Below are positions 43,852-52,198 of a stretch of DNA of 64,000 nucleotides, piece after piece. Source of the DNA: Lachnospiraceae bacterium (GTDB lineage Bacteria; Bacillota; Clostridia; Lachnospirales; Lachnospiraceae); NCBI GenBank assembly GCA_022794255.1, contig JAAWEL010000066.1, positions 54,910 through 118,909 of the forward strand. Reading direction: 5' to 3'. Numbering within the stretch: position 1 is the stretch's first letter; every line of letters starts with the position of its first letter. A program made the translations under genes and the position numbers. Under the pieces are notes generated by a model, which worked only from the letters and a program-made list of their open reading frames with translations, was not told where the DNA came from and ran no database searches.

Positions 43852-44640
43852 ATGGATAAAAAGAAAAAGGGCAAGTCGTTCTGGAATCAGATTCCGGACA
43901 GCGCCTGGATGGGACTGTCTCTGATTCTGGCAGTGGTCCTGTGGATTTTTATTGCATCCACAGAGGCAGGGGGTGTGGTGTTTGCGGAACCGTGGGAGGT
44001 ATTTTCAAAGCTGGTGGCCAAGGTAACGGACGGGACATTGTGGCCTCACATATATATAAGCCTGTTTCGGGTGCTTGCAGGATTTTCTTTGGGTTTTGTG
44101 ATCTCCATTCCCATTGCGTTTCTCATGGGATGGTACGCGCCGTTTCGGAATCTGGTGGCGCCATGGGTGCAGTTTGTTCGTAATATTCCGCCACTGGCGT
44201 ATATTCCCCTGGTTATAACCGGTGCAGGTGTGGGTGAGAAGGCAAAGGTAATTGTGATTTTCATTGCATCCTTTTTAGTGTTGGTTGTGACGATTTATCA
44301 GGGCGTTTGTAATGTGGATGCCACCCTGATCAAGGCGGCCCGGGTTTTGGGAGCTTCTGACAAGGATATTTTCTTTAAAGTGGTGATTCCGGCGTCCACC
44401 CCCTTTATTCTGGTAGGTGCAAGGCTGGGCCTTTCTGCCTCCCTTACCACGCTGGTGGCTGCGGAGCTGACCGGGGCGTCTAAGGGTCTTGGGATGATGA
44501 TTCAAAAAGCCCAGGGATATTATGATATGGCCACCGTGCTTTTGGGAATCCTGATTATTGGTATTATCGGAATGTTGATGGAGCAGTTGGTTAAATTCTT
44601 AGAAAGGAAGCTGACGGGATGGCAGGAAACGGTGCAGTAA
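43852..44640 (+). CDS. NitT/TauT-family ABC transporter permease
   Basis: 262 residues, about six membrane helices. The EAA-type loop for ATPase contact is KAARVLGASDKDIFFKVVIP, and VRNIPPLAYIPLVITGAG is the usual conserved stretch of sulfonate/nitrate/taurine permeases. The ATG at 43852 has CAGGAGGGG upstream; a longer in-frame start at 43816 lacks it. Overlaps the ATPase gene by 22 nt. The ligand (sulfonate, taurine, guanidine-like or other) cannot be read from this subunit. Confidence 0.88.
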   Translation: MDKKKKGKSFWNQIPDSAWMGLSLILAVVLWIFIASTEAGGVVFAEPWEVFSKLVAKVTDGTLWPHIYISLFRVLAGFSLGFVISIPIAFLMGWYAPFRNLVAPWVQFVRNIPPLAYIPLVITGAGVGEKAKVIVIFIASFLVLVVTIYQGVCNVDATLIKAARVLGASDKDIFFKVVIPASTPFILVGARLGLSASLTTLVAAELTGASKGLGMMIQKAQGYYDMATVLLGILIIGIIGMLMEQLVKFLERKLTGWQETVQ

Positions 44641-45407
44641 AGGTAAAGATCGACAAGGTTGAAAAGATATACAGCGGACGAAACGGGGATATGGTTGCCT
44701 TAAACGGGGTCAGCCTTGATATTATGGAAAATGAGTTTATCTGTGTGGTAGGACCCTCTGGCTGTGGAAAGTCCACACTGCTGAACGTGATCGCAGGTCT
44801 TTTGGAGCCCACCTCCGGTGCAGTTTATGTGGATGGAAAGGAAGTTGTGGGACCAGGACCGGAGCGGGGGGTGGTATTCCAGCAGTATGCCCTGTTTCCC
44901 TGGCTGACCGTGCTTAAAAACGTTCAGTTTGGCCTGAAGCTTCAAGGTATCAGCGAGGCGGAGTCAAAGGAAACCGCCATGAAATATTTAAAGATGGTGG
45001 ATCTGGAACAGTTTGCAGATTCCTATCCCAAAGAGCTGTCAGGAGGCATGAAGCAGAGAGTTGCCATTGCCCGTGCTTATGCGGTCAATCCTCAGGTGCT
45101 TTTGATGGATGAGCCTTTTGGCGCATTGGACGCCCAGACCAGAACCCAGCTTCAGTCCGAGCTTATAAAGACTTGGCAGGAGCAGAAGAAAACATGCTTT
45201 TTTATTACACACGATGTTGAGGAGGCGGTTATTCTGGCCACCAAGGTGATCATCATGAGTGCAAGGCCAGGAAGGGTTAAAAAGATTGTGGACATTAATC
45301 TGCCTTATCCCAGAACTCAGGAGATGAAGATGGAAATGCCGTTTTTGGACTTGAAGAGTTACATTTGGGGAGAAGTTTATCAGGAGTATCTGGAGGTCAG
45401 AAAGTAA
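44619..45407 (+). CDS. NitT/TauT-family ABC transporter ATP-binding protein
   Basis: 262 residues. Walker A GPSGCGKSTLLN, Q-loop FQQYALFPWLTV, signature LSGGMKQRVAIARA, Walker B VLLMDEPFGALD and H-loop ITHDVEEAV, all canonical. The start overlaps the permease gene by 22 nt. It is separated from the binding-protein gene by 222 nt containing a long inverted repeat. Powers the importer whose lipoprotein follows. Confidence 0.9.
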   Translation: MAGNGAVKVKIDKVEKIYSGRNGDMVALNGVSLDIMENEFICVVGPSGCGKSTLLNVIAGLLEPTSGAVYVDGKEVVGPGPERGVVFQQYALFPWLTVLKNVQFGLKLQGISEAESKETAMKYLKMVDLEQFADSYPKELSGGMKQRVAIARAYAVNPQVLLMDEPFGALDAQTRTQLQSELIKTWQEQKKTCFFITHDVEEAVILATKVIIMSARPGRVKKIVDINLPYPRTQEMKMEMPFLDLKSYIWGEVYQEYLEVRK

Positions 45408-45531
45408 AGCAGGGATGGTGTCAGATTGAACCAATTGAACCGATACCATGTTTGATTTGTGTGAAACCAGGCGTAAGACCAGTTGTTTTTTGAAGATTGT
45501 TTCTTTGGAAACCTGGGGAAGCGCCTAAATG

Positions 45532-45588
45532 GCACGTCTGAAAGGGGAGCCTTTTCATAACGGAAGCTGTGTGATCTTTCAGACGTGC
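45532..45588 (+). other. Long inverted repeat between ATPase and binding-protein genes
   Basis: GCACGTCTGAAAG (45532-45544) and CTTTCAGACGTGC (45576-45588) are a perfect 13-bp inverted repeat with a 31-nt interior, ending 42 nt before the binding-protein start and followed by no U-tract. It may stabilise a processed message or act as a leader element. Confidence 0.7.
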
Positions 45589-45629
45589 ATAAAATATACC
45601 CGGGAGGGGAAAAACAGGAGGAAGTTTTT

Positions 45630-46745
45630 ATGAGAAAGACGATGGGATTTGTAATGGCATCAGCAATGGCAGTGACCTTGCTGGCAGGCTGCGGCGGAAG
45701 CAAACCAGCAGAACCAGCCACCACAGCAGCTCCAGCCACCACAGCGGCGCCGGCGGCAGATGCGCAGGCTTCGGAGGAAAACAAGGAAGCTGACACAGAG
45801 GCAGCAAAAGAAGCAGAAACATTTGAACCAGCAACTCTGCGGGTGGCATATATGCCTAATATGGGAAGCGCATCCCTGGCAGTTACCGCACGGGAGGCAG
45901 GCTTCTTTGAGGAGATGGGACTTACGGTGGAGCTGGTGGAATTCCAGGGCGGCCCGGCAGAGATTGCGGCTATGGCTTCCGGTGATATTGACATTTCCCA
46001 GATCGGCCATGGAGCCCATGCGCTCTGTGCAGAGGGTGAGGCTGTGATTTTCCAAATCGACTGTACCAGTTTGGCAGACGCTGTTATGGGAAACAAGGAT
46101 AAGGGAGTCAATTCGATTGCAGATTTAAAGGGGAAGAAGGTGGCTGCCACCAGCGGCACCTCGGCAGAGATTATTTTGAATCTGGCCCTTAAGCAGGAAG
46201 GCATGACGACCGCGGATCTGGAGGTTGTGGAGATGGATGCCAATGGAATCGTAACAGCCATGATCAGCGGCAATGTGGACGCCTGTGCAACCTGGTCTCC
46301 GGGAACCATGACCATTGAGGAGGCTTTGGGCGACAAGACCGTGTGGCTTGCAACCAATCAGGATTATGTGAATGAGGTAACATTCCCTTCCAGCTATATC
46401 ACTACTCAGAAGTTTGCAGATGAGAATCATGATCTTTTGGTTCGCTTCTCCCGGGCATTGCAGAAAGCGGCAGATTACCGCAACAGCAATATTGAGGAGG
46501 TGGCCGGCTGGGTGGCAAAGCAGTGCGAGGTGGATGAAGCTACCATGAAGGCCACCGTAGGAGAAGGCAACTGGGGAATCACCAGTGATTTTCTGGGCAA
46601 GAGCTTGGCAGACGGAACGATCCAGAAGTATTATGAGAATCAGCAGCAGGTATTTATTGACGGGGGACGTCTGACGGATAAGGTGGATGTGAACAACTAT
46701 GTATTGTTTGATGTTATGAAGGAAGCCAATGAGGCAAACAAATAA
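45630..46745 (+). CDS. NitT/TauT-type ABC substrate-binding lipoprotein
   Basis: 371 residues with a lipoprotein signal: MRKTMGFVMASAMAVTLLAG then the lipid-Cys at 21. A low-complexity Ala/Thr/Pro/Glu linker (about 25-62) is followed by the type II binding domain: LRVAYMPNMGSASLAVTARE, ASGDIDISQIGHGAHALC and GKKVAATSGTSAEIIL. These are NMT1/SsuA-type motifs, but the DWTPNTNH hallmark of thiamin precursors is absent, so the ligand differs from the first transporter in the window. The ATG at 45630 follows CAGGAGG. Encoded after its permease and ATPase, which is less common than binding-protein-first order. Confidence 0.88.
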   Translation: MRKTMGFVMASAMAVTLLAGCGGSKPAEPATTAAPATTAAPAADAQASEENKEADTEAAKEAETFEPATLRVAYMPNMGSASLAVTAREAGFFEEMGLTVELVEFQGGPAEIAAMASGDIDISQIGHGAHALCAEGEAVIFQIDCTSLADAVMGNKDKGVNSIADLKGKKVAATSGTSAEIILNLALKQEGMTTADLEVVEMDANGIVTAMISGNVDACATWSPGTMTIEEALGDKTVWLATNQDYVNEVTFPSSYITTQKFADENHDLLVRFSRALQKAADYRNSNIEEVAGWVAKQCEVDEATMKATVGEGNWGITSDFLGKSLADGTIQKYYENQQQVFIDGGRLTDKVDVNNYVLFDVMKEANEANK

Positions 46746-46773
46746 CAGATAGAGAATGACGGTTCGGAAAAAA

Positions 46774-46796
46774 GGGGCTTTCAAAAGCCCCTTTTA
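46774..46796 (+). terminator. Intrinsic terminator after the ABC importer operon
   Basis: GGGGCTT, loop TCAA, AAGCCCC (46774-46791) followed by TTTTA. Confidence 0.9.
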
Positions 46797-46814
46797 CTGA
46801 TTGTCCGGTTTTTG

Positions 46815-46828
46815 TGAAAACGTTTGAG
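46815..46828 (+). promoter_or_regulatory. cre-like (CcpA) site upstream of the two-component operon
   Basis: TGAAAACGTTTGAG matches the catabolite-responsive element consensus TGWAARCGYTWNCW at 12 of 14 positions. It lies upstream of a TATAAT at 46861-46866, so carbon catabolite control of the following operon is plausible. Confidence 0.5.
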
Positions 46829-46891
46829 GAAATAATCTGTTTTAGTTGGATAAAATATGGTATAATTGGATAAAGGAAGGAGAGGAGATTT

Positions 46892-48448
46892 ATGCTGCTT
46901 GTGGTGCTTATGTTTCTTGCCATATCGTCTATAGCCCTTTTCTTTCTTAAGAGAGATGATCAGACCATCTGCCTTTTGGGGCTGTGTTTCAGCTTTTTTT
47001 GTATGTTTGTGGGGATAACGATTTATCTGGCAAAGACCGGCGGCCTTTCTCCGGAGCAGAAGATATTTTTGTTTTTTGACACACAGCTTGAGCGGCGTCT
47101 GTCCTATCTGATTTTTCCACTGCGGCGCCTGGGATATATGATCGCCATTGGACGTTACCTGTTTCCTCCGTTTCTTTTACTTCTGGCCATTCATTACAGC
47201 ATGATTCCAGCTGTGCTGCGCCTGAAAAAGAAAGCTGCTGCGGTGTTTTTGTTGCCGTTTCTGACGCTGGTGATCTATTATCCGGACATATTTTTTCGTC
47301 TGGTAAAGGGCAGATTCGCCCTGCAAATGATTTTGATGAAGCTTACTCAGGGGTGGATCTTTGTTTATATATTTCTGGCAGTGGGACTGATTGTTTACGA
47401 ATACCAGGATATGACGATTCCCTACAGCAAAAGACAGTTTCGGTATATTATGGTTTTTATCTTAAGCGTTACCGCTCAATATACCATTTACTGCACGCAG
47501 GATCCGCTTCAGGTGTATCAGATCTATTCCACAGAATATATGCGCTTTAGCGGCCGGCTGTACGCCAATTCTCTGATGAGTATACAGGGGTGGTATCTCT
47601 TTACCGGATTTACGCTGGTGTCTGTGGTGTTTGGATTCTGGAACCTGAAAAACTATATGATGATCAGCTGGGAAGAAAGTCGGGATGATGTCAGCATTCA
47701 GAGAAAATTTGACACAGCCAGTATGGGAGTTTCGGTCTTTGTCCACAGCATCAAGAATCAGCTTTTGTCCAATCGGGTGCTCTGTAAAAAGATCCGCAAA
47801 GAGCTTTCTGGCAAGCAGCCGGATTTAGAGAAGCTTACAGGATACGCCAATATGCTGGACGATGTAAACGAAAGTATGCTAGGAAGGATGGAGGAGCTAT
47901 ATAAAAGTGTGAAGAGAAGCAGTCTGTCGCTGTGCCCGGTAAAGGCCGGAAGGATTATCGACATAACGATGGAGCTGTTTTGCAAAAAATATCCGGATGT
48001 GACTGTAGATGTATCGGGAAGTATGGAAGAGTCTCTTTTGGGGGACGAACAGCATCTCGGGGAGGCTCTCTATAATCTTTTGACCAATGCCCATGAGGCG
48101 TTTCTGATGTCAGGAAAGGAAAAGGAAAGGCTTGCCGTGATGGTCCATGCCCAGCGGCTCTATGTGGAGTTTGAGATCCGGGACAATGGGACAGGGATCT
48201 CAAAGCAGGAACAGCGGCGGATCTTTGACCCGTTTTATACCAGTAAAAATACAAATTTTAACTGGGGTATGGGACTTCACTATGTTCGCCAGATTGTAAA
48301 AAGTCATTTTGGCAAGATGCGGTTGGAGAGCCGCCCGGGGGAAGGGAGTAGTTTTTTTGTGACCATTCCGCGCTATGAGCCGAGGAAAGAGAGGTCAGGT
48401 GGGGTGGATAAATTGCAAAACACGAAACAGTCAGGTTTTGGGGGATAA
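46892..48448 (+). CDS. Membrane sensor histidine kinase
   Basis: 518 residues. Residues about 1-260 contain about seven hydrophobic segments with a sensing role. The kinase part has the H-box-like VFVHSIKNQLLSNRVL (phospho-His), N-box NLLTNAHEAF, G1 DNGTGISKQE, F-box FDPFYTSKNTNF and G2 MGLHYVRQIV. It resembles membrane-sensor kinases whose regulators are LuxR-type; here a response regulator follows 9 nt downstream. AAGGAAGGAGAGGAG precedes the ATG. The signal is unknown, but nagBA downstream suggests amino-sugar sensing. Confidence 0.9.
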   Translation: MLLVVLMFLAISSIALFFLKRDDQTICLLGLCFSFFCMFVGITIYLAKTGGLSPEQKIFLFFDTQLERRLSYLIFPLRRLGYMIAIGRYLFPPFLLLLAIHYSMIPAVLRLKKKAAAVFLLPFLTLVIYYPDIFFRLVKGRFALQMILMKLTQGWIFVYIFLAVGLIVYEYQDMTIPYSKRQFRYIMVFILSVTAQYTIYCTQDPLQVYQIYSTEYMRFSGRLYANSLMSIQGWYLFTGFTLVSVVFGFWNLKNYMMISWEESRDDVSIQRKFDTASMGVSVFVHSIKNQLLSNRVLCKKIRKELSGKQPDLEKLTGYANMLDDVNESMLGRMEELYKSVKRSSLSLCPVKAGRIIDITMELFCKKYPDVTVDVSGSMEESLLGDEQHLGEALYNLLTNAHEAFLMSGKEKERLAVMVHAQRLYVEFEIRDNGTGISKQEQRRIFDPFYTSKNTNFNWGMGLHYVRQIVKSHFGKMRLESRPGEGSSFFVTIPRYEPRKERSGGVDKLQNTKQSGFGG

Positions 48449-48457
48449 AAAAGTATT

Positions 48458-49123
48458 ATGATTCGAGTGGCAATAGTGGACGATTTTGACCTGCTTCGGG
48501 AGGATCTGTGTGAACTGATAGCAGGGCAGGAGGACATGGAGGTTGTGTGGCAGGCGGGAAGCGGCCAGGAAGCAGTGGAGAAAGCGAAAAAACAGGATGC
48601 GGATATTGTGCTGATGGACATTGAGATGGAGACGATCCGGGCAGGGATTCTTGCGGCAGAACAGATCCGGGATCAGGGCCGGGGGCAGCAGGTGATTTTT
48701 CTTACGGCCCATGAGACGGATCCGATCATTATTACAGCCATGGGAACAGGTGCTGTGGATTACGTGGTCAAGGGCTGTCAGGATGCGGATATTCTGCGCC
48801 ATATCCGCAATGCCTATGGGGGAAAGCCAGTGATGGAATCCCGGATTCAGGAGACGATTATGCGGGAATATACCCGGCTGCAGCGATCTGAGAGAAGCCT
48901 TCTCTTTTTTATTAACAATGTATCCCAGCTTACGGTAGCTGAGAGAGAGCTTTTGCGCCTGCTTTTAGACGGGAAGAAGGTCAAGGACATTGCGCAGATC
49001 CGCTGTGTGGAAATCATCACAGTCAAGACTCAGATCAAGGGACTTTTGCGAAAGTTTGGGTGCAGCCGGACAAAGGAGATTGTTTCCATGATACAGGAAC
49101 TGAATATATCTCATTTATTTTAG
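48458..49123 (+). CDS. LuxR/NarL-family response regulator
   Basis: 221 residues. An N-terminal receiver has the acidic pair VDDFD and the phospho-acceptor Asp in IVLMDIEM, then Thr in FLTAHE and Lys in YVVKG. The C-terminal LuxR helix-turn-helix is partly visible: LTVAERELLRLLLDGKKVKD and TVKTQIKGLLRKFGCSRTKE. Partner of the upstream kinase (9-nt gap), and 19 nt before nagB, so all four genes are likely one operon. Confidence 0.9.
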   Translation: MIRVAIVDDFDLLREDLCELIAGQEDMEVVWQAGSGQEAVEKAKKQDADIVLMDIEMETIRAGILAAEQIRDQGRGQQVIFLTAHETDPIIITAMGTGAVDYVVKGCQDADILRHIRNAYGGKPVMESRIQETIMREYTRLQRSERSLLFFINNVSQLTVAERELLRLLLDGKKVKDIAQIRCVEIITVKTQIKGLLRKFGCSRTKEIVSMIQELNISHLF

Positions 49124-49142
49124 GGAAGAGGAAGGAGTTTTT

Positions 49143-49964
49143 ATGAGGCACGAATATTACAGCTACAATAAGGAACAGCTATTGGCAAAGCCAAAGATAA
49201 GAATGTTTTGCATGGAAAATAATGAAGCAGTGTTTCGCCAAATGGCAGAGCAAATGACAGACGAGATCGAGGCCAACAACAGAGAGGGAAGAAGAACCGT
49301 TTTTATCTGCCCGGTGGGCCCGGTTGGACAATATCCTTATTTTGTGGACATGGTAAATGAAAGAGGGATCAGCTTAAAGCAGGTATGGTTTATCAATATG
49401 GACGAATATCTGGATGATGATAAAAAGTGGATTCCTATGGATCACCCTTTAAGCTTCCGCGGCTTTATGGAGCGGGTGGTATACACAAAAATCAAACCGG
49501 AGCTTGTGATGCCTGAGGAGCAGCGGATATTTCCGGATCCGGAACATGTGGAGCGGGTGCCGGAACTAATTGAAAAGCTGGGGGGTGTGGATATCGCCTT
49601 CGGAGGCATAGGGATCAATGGTCATGTGGCCTTTAATGAAGCGGATCCTTCTATGAGCGGGGAGGAATTTCTGGCTCAGAAAACCAGGGTGCTGGCCATC
49701 AGCCCGGAGACCCGGGCAGCCAATGCGATTGGAGATTTTGGAGGGGCTTTGGAGGATATGCCAAGGTATTGTGTGACGGTTGGGATATATGAGATTGCCC
49801 ATGCAAGAAAGATCCGTCTGGGGTGTTTTCGCAACTGGCATCGGGCAGTGGTGCGCCGGGCCGGATACGGGGAGAAAACTTCCGGATTTCCTGTGAGTCT
49901 TTTGCAGGATCATAAGGATATTACCTTGACCTTTACCGAGTATGTGGGAAGGCTTGAGGATTAA
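49143..49964 (+). CDS. nagB: Glucosamine-6-phosphate deaminase
   Basis: 273 residues of the NagB/PGL fold. It isomerises and deaminates glucosamine 6-phosphate to fructose 6-phosphate and ammonia. Landmarks: FICPVGPVGQYPYF (phosphate loop), WFINMDEYLDDD (catalytic Asp region), GGIGINGHVAFNEADP (active-site His) and KIRLGCFRNWHRAVVRRA. The sequence is of the larger Clostridial type rather than E. coli NagB. It is followed after 22 nt by nagA. AGGAAGGAG precedes the ATG. Confidence 0.9.
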   Translation: MRHEYYSYNKEQLLAKPKIRMFCMENNEAVFRQMAEQMTDEIEANNREGRRTVFICPVGPVGQYPYFVDMVNERGISLKQVWFINMDEYLDDDKKWIPMDHPLSFRGFMERVVYTKIKPELVMPEEQRIFPDPEHVERVPELIEKLGGVDIAFGGIGINGHVAFNEADPSMSGEEFLAQKTRVLAISPETRAANAIGDFGGALEDMPRYCVTVGIYEIAHARKIRLGCFRNWHRAVVRRAGYGEKTSGFPVSLLQDHKDITLTFTEYVGRLED

Positions 49965-49986
49965 AATTATAAGGAGGTAATGAGAG

Positions 49987-51138
49987 ATGGGGATGTTGCT
50001 GAAGGGTGGAATGGTGTATCAGGATCGTGAATTTGTGAGAGCAGATGTGCTGATAAGAGATGGTGTGATTGCCGGTATAGGCGTCAATCTGCCGGAAATG
50101 GATGTACAGGTGGTGGACGTAAGCGGGAAACAACTTGTGCCGGGCTTTCTGGATATTCACACCCATGGTGCGGTTGGGGTGGATGTGAATGCTGCAACAG
50201 CAGAAGATTACGAGAAAATCTGCCGGTTTCACGCAGCTCAGGGAACGACTGGCTGGCTGTGTTCCGTGCTGACGGATACCAGAGAGCAGACCCTGTGGTG
50301 CATTGAGGAGTATAAAAAATGGAAGAGCGTGGAGCATAAGGGCTCTCGTTTGCTGGGGATTCACCTGGAAGGACCATTTTTAAGCCCTCAGTACAAGGGC
50401 GCCATGCCAGAACACTTGCTTCAAAAGCCTAATTGGGAGCTGGTAAAGGAGTATCAGGAGGCGGCTAAGGGAGAGATTCGCTATATCACTGTGTCGCCGG
50501 AGATCGATGGGATGGTGGATTTTATCCCCAGGCTCTGCGATCTGGGGATGCGTGTGGCTATCGGACATTCCGGGGCGGATTATGACACGGCTGTAAAGGC
50601 TATTGCCAATGGGGCGGCGGCTGCCACCCACACGGGCAATGCCATGCGGCTTCTCCACCAGCATGAGCCGGCGATCTGGGGAGCTGTTTTAGAGGATGAG
50701 AAGGTGTGCTGTGAGATGATATGTGATGGCCGTCATTTGCATCCGGGTACGGTTCGCCTGATCATAAAGACTAAGGGGATAGACCGGGTGGTGGCAATCA
50801 CAGACTCTATTATGGCAGCAGGCCTTCCAGATGGGAATTATAAGCTGGGTGTCAATGACGTGGTGGTTGTGGACGGGGATGCCAGGCTGGCAAACGGGGG
50901 GAGCCGGGCCGGGAGCACGCTGACTTCCGGAAAAGCCCTTGAGAATCTTTTGTCTTTTACCGGCCGTCCGCTTAAGGAGATCGTGCCTCTTCTGACAGAA
51001 AATCCGGCCAGACTGATCGGAGTGTATGACCGGGTTGGTTCTCTGGAGGTGGGAAAGGACGGAGATCTGGTTGTGCTGGAGGGAGACTGCAAAATAGCGG
51101 CTACCTATGTGAAGGGGGAATGCTGCTTTTCCTGTTAA
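49987..51138 (+). CDS. nagA: N-acetylglucosamine-6-phosphate deacetylase
   Basis: 383 residues, amidohydrolase fold. It removes acetate from N-acetylglucosamine 6-phosphate, feeding NagB. Metal and substrate motifs: PGFLDIHTHGAVG (H-T-H), HLEGPFLSPQYKGAMPE (E-G-P-F), AIGHSGADYDTA, THTGNAMRLLHQ and VVAITDSIMAAG (catalytic Asp). It shares a transcript with nagB. The ATG at 49987 has AAGGAGG 9 nt upstream, with an alternative two codons later. The stop is 4 nt from the end of the convergent IclR gene. Confidence 0.94.
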   Translation: MGMLLKGGMVYQDREFVRADVLIRDGVIAGIGVNLPEMDVQVVDVSGKQLVPGFLDIHTHGAVGVDVNAATAEDYEKICRFHAAQGTTGWLCSVLTDTREQTLWCIEEYKKWKSVEHKGSRLLGIHLEGPFLSPQYKGAMPEHLLQKPNWELVKEYQEAAKGEIRYITVSPEIDGMVDFIPRLCDLGMRVAIGHSGADYDTAVKAIANGAAAATHTGNAMRLLHQHEPAIWGAVLEDEKVCCEMICDGRHLHPGTVRLIIKTKGIDRVVAITDSIMAAGLPDGNYKLGVNDVVVVDGDARLANGGSRAGSTLTSGKALENLLSFTGRPLKEIVPLLTENPARLIGVYDRVGSLEVGKDGDLVVLEGDCKIAATYVKGECCFSC

Positions 51139-51142
51139 GGAA

Positions 51143-51919
51143 CTATCTGGAAAAATTCACATCCGCATCTTGAACGAGAAGCTCGATTTTGGTTCGTGCA
51201 TTTTTTAATAAGGCCTGGACCAGCTCTGCTTTTTCTTCTGAATAGTGGGTGCGGCGGATAGAAATGCTCAGGGCGGCAATAATCTGCCCGGATTTGCGGA
51301 TGGGTACGGCGTAGCAGCATATATTGGCATTGGATTCCCCATCCTCAAAGGTCATTTGTTCTTTCTGAAAAGTCTCAAGCTGACCAAAAAGGGCTGAGAC
51401 TGTTGGAATTGTCTGAGTGGTAAGAAGTGGGAGCTGGTCAGGATACATGTCCTCTAGCTCCTTTTTTGTGTGGTCCAAAAGAAGCGCCTTACCCAGACTG
51501 GTGGCATAGGCAGGCATACGGGCGCCTACTGTGGTAAAGACCCGCACCCGGTCCGGAGAGTCGTGTGTGATCAGATAGAAAATGTTCCCGTCATCCAGGA
51601 CTGCAAAGTGAGAGGTTTCTCCACATACATTGACCATATTCAGTATAATTTCTGAAATATCTTTTAAGACATCTGTCTGCCTGGCATAGGTCTGTCCTAC
51701 TTCATAAGCTTTCATTCCAATAAAATAGCGAAGATTCTGGCGGTTGTAATAAAGGTACTTTTGATCAACCAGAGTATTTAGTACAGGGAAGATACTGCTT
51801 TTGGGGGCGTCAATATATTCGGCCATCTCAGTCAGGGTAAAGCCCTGCTTATTGAAAGCGGCTGCCTCCAGAATCTTTAAGACACGGAGCGTGGGACGGT
51901 GAAGCTCTTTGTTTGACAT
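51143..51919 (-). CDS. IclR-family transcriptional regulator
   Basis: 258 residues. The N-terminal winged helix-turn-helix is LRVLKILEAAAFNKQGFTLT and YIDAPKSSIFPVLNTL. The C-terminal IclR effector domain has the expected HFAVLDDGNIFYLITHDSPD, AYATSLGKALL and NANICCYAVPIRKSG. The ATG at 51919 follows AGGAGG. Divergent from the lyase/TctCBA/amidohydrolase operon, it likely represses or activates that operon in response to an organic or amino acid. Confidence 0.92.
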   Translation of the reverse strand: MSNKELHRPTLRVLKILEAAAFNKQGFTLTEMAEYIDAPKSSIFPVLNTLVDQKYLYYNRQNLRYFIGMKAYEVGQTYARQTDVLKDISEIILNMVNVCGETSHFAVLDDGNIFYLITHDSPDRVRVFTTVGARMPAYATSLGKALLLDHTKKELEDMYPDQLPLLTTQTIPTVSALFGQLETFQKEQMTFEDGESNANICCYAVPIRKSGQIIAALSISIRRTHYSEEKAELVQALLKNARTKIELLVQDADVNFSR

Positions 51920-52045
51920 AATTCCTCCTGTAGTTGGCGTGGCCCATGGGAAATGTGCCATGTCGTTTGTATTTACGAATAATTCAACCATAACATGAAT
52001 TAGCTACTCTGTCAAATAAAAAAGAAAAATTGAGTAAATATACCG

Positions 52046-52127
52046 TTGACAGGAGTATTTACATGTGTTATCATCAAAATATGAGTTCGAATAAAAGAAA
52101 AAATATTCGATTATACGAACAACTCAT
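52046..52127 (+). promoter_or_regulatory. Promoter and possible IclR operator for the lyase-TctCBA operon
   Basis: TTGACA (52046-52051), 16-bp spacer, TTATCA (52068-52073). Downstream, GAGTTCG (52083-52089), TTCGA around 52109 and CGAACAACTC (52118-52127) form an imperfect inverted repeat (GAGTTCG / CGAACxACTC), a candidate IclR site just after the transcription start. Confidence 0.55.
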
Positions 52128-52198
52128 TGGATGGTAACAATAGGGGATGACTATTTCACTGGCTTGCCGGTGAACAAAAAAAGGAGGGGGAATGAATC

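Noticed and set aside
45408..45629. Guanidine-I or other known riboswitch before the binding-protein gene
   Set aside because: None of the conserved guanidine-I segments are visible; kept only as an unexplained structured spacer.
45380..46357. 325-codon minus-strand open frame
   Set aside because: Antisense to the ABC binding-protein gene, low-complexity Ala/Ser-rich sequence, no start signal.
49143..49964. Frameshifted or fused nagB C-terminus (atypical end compared with E. coli)
   Set aside because: The KIRLGCFRNWHRAVVRRA ending is normal for the larger Clostridial NagB type, so no frameshift is needed.
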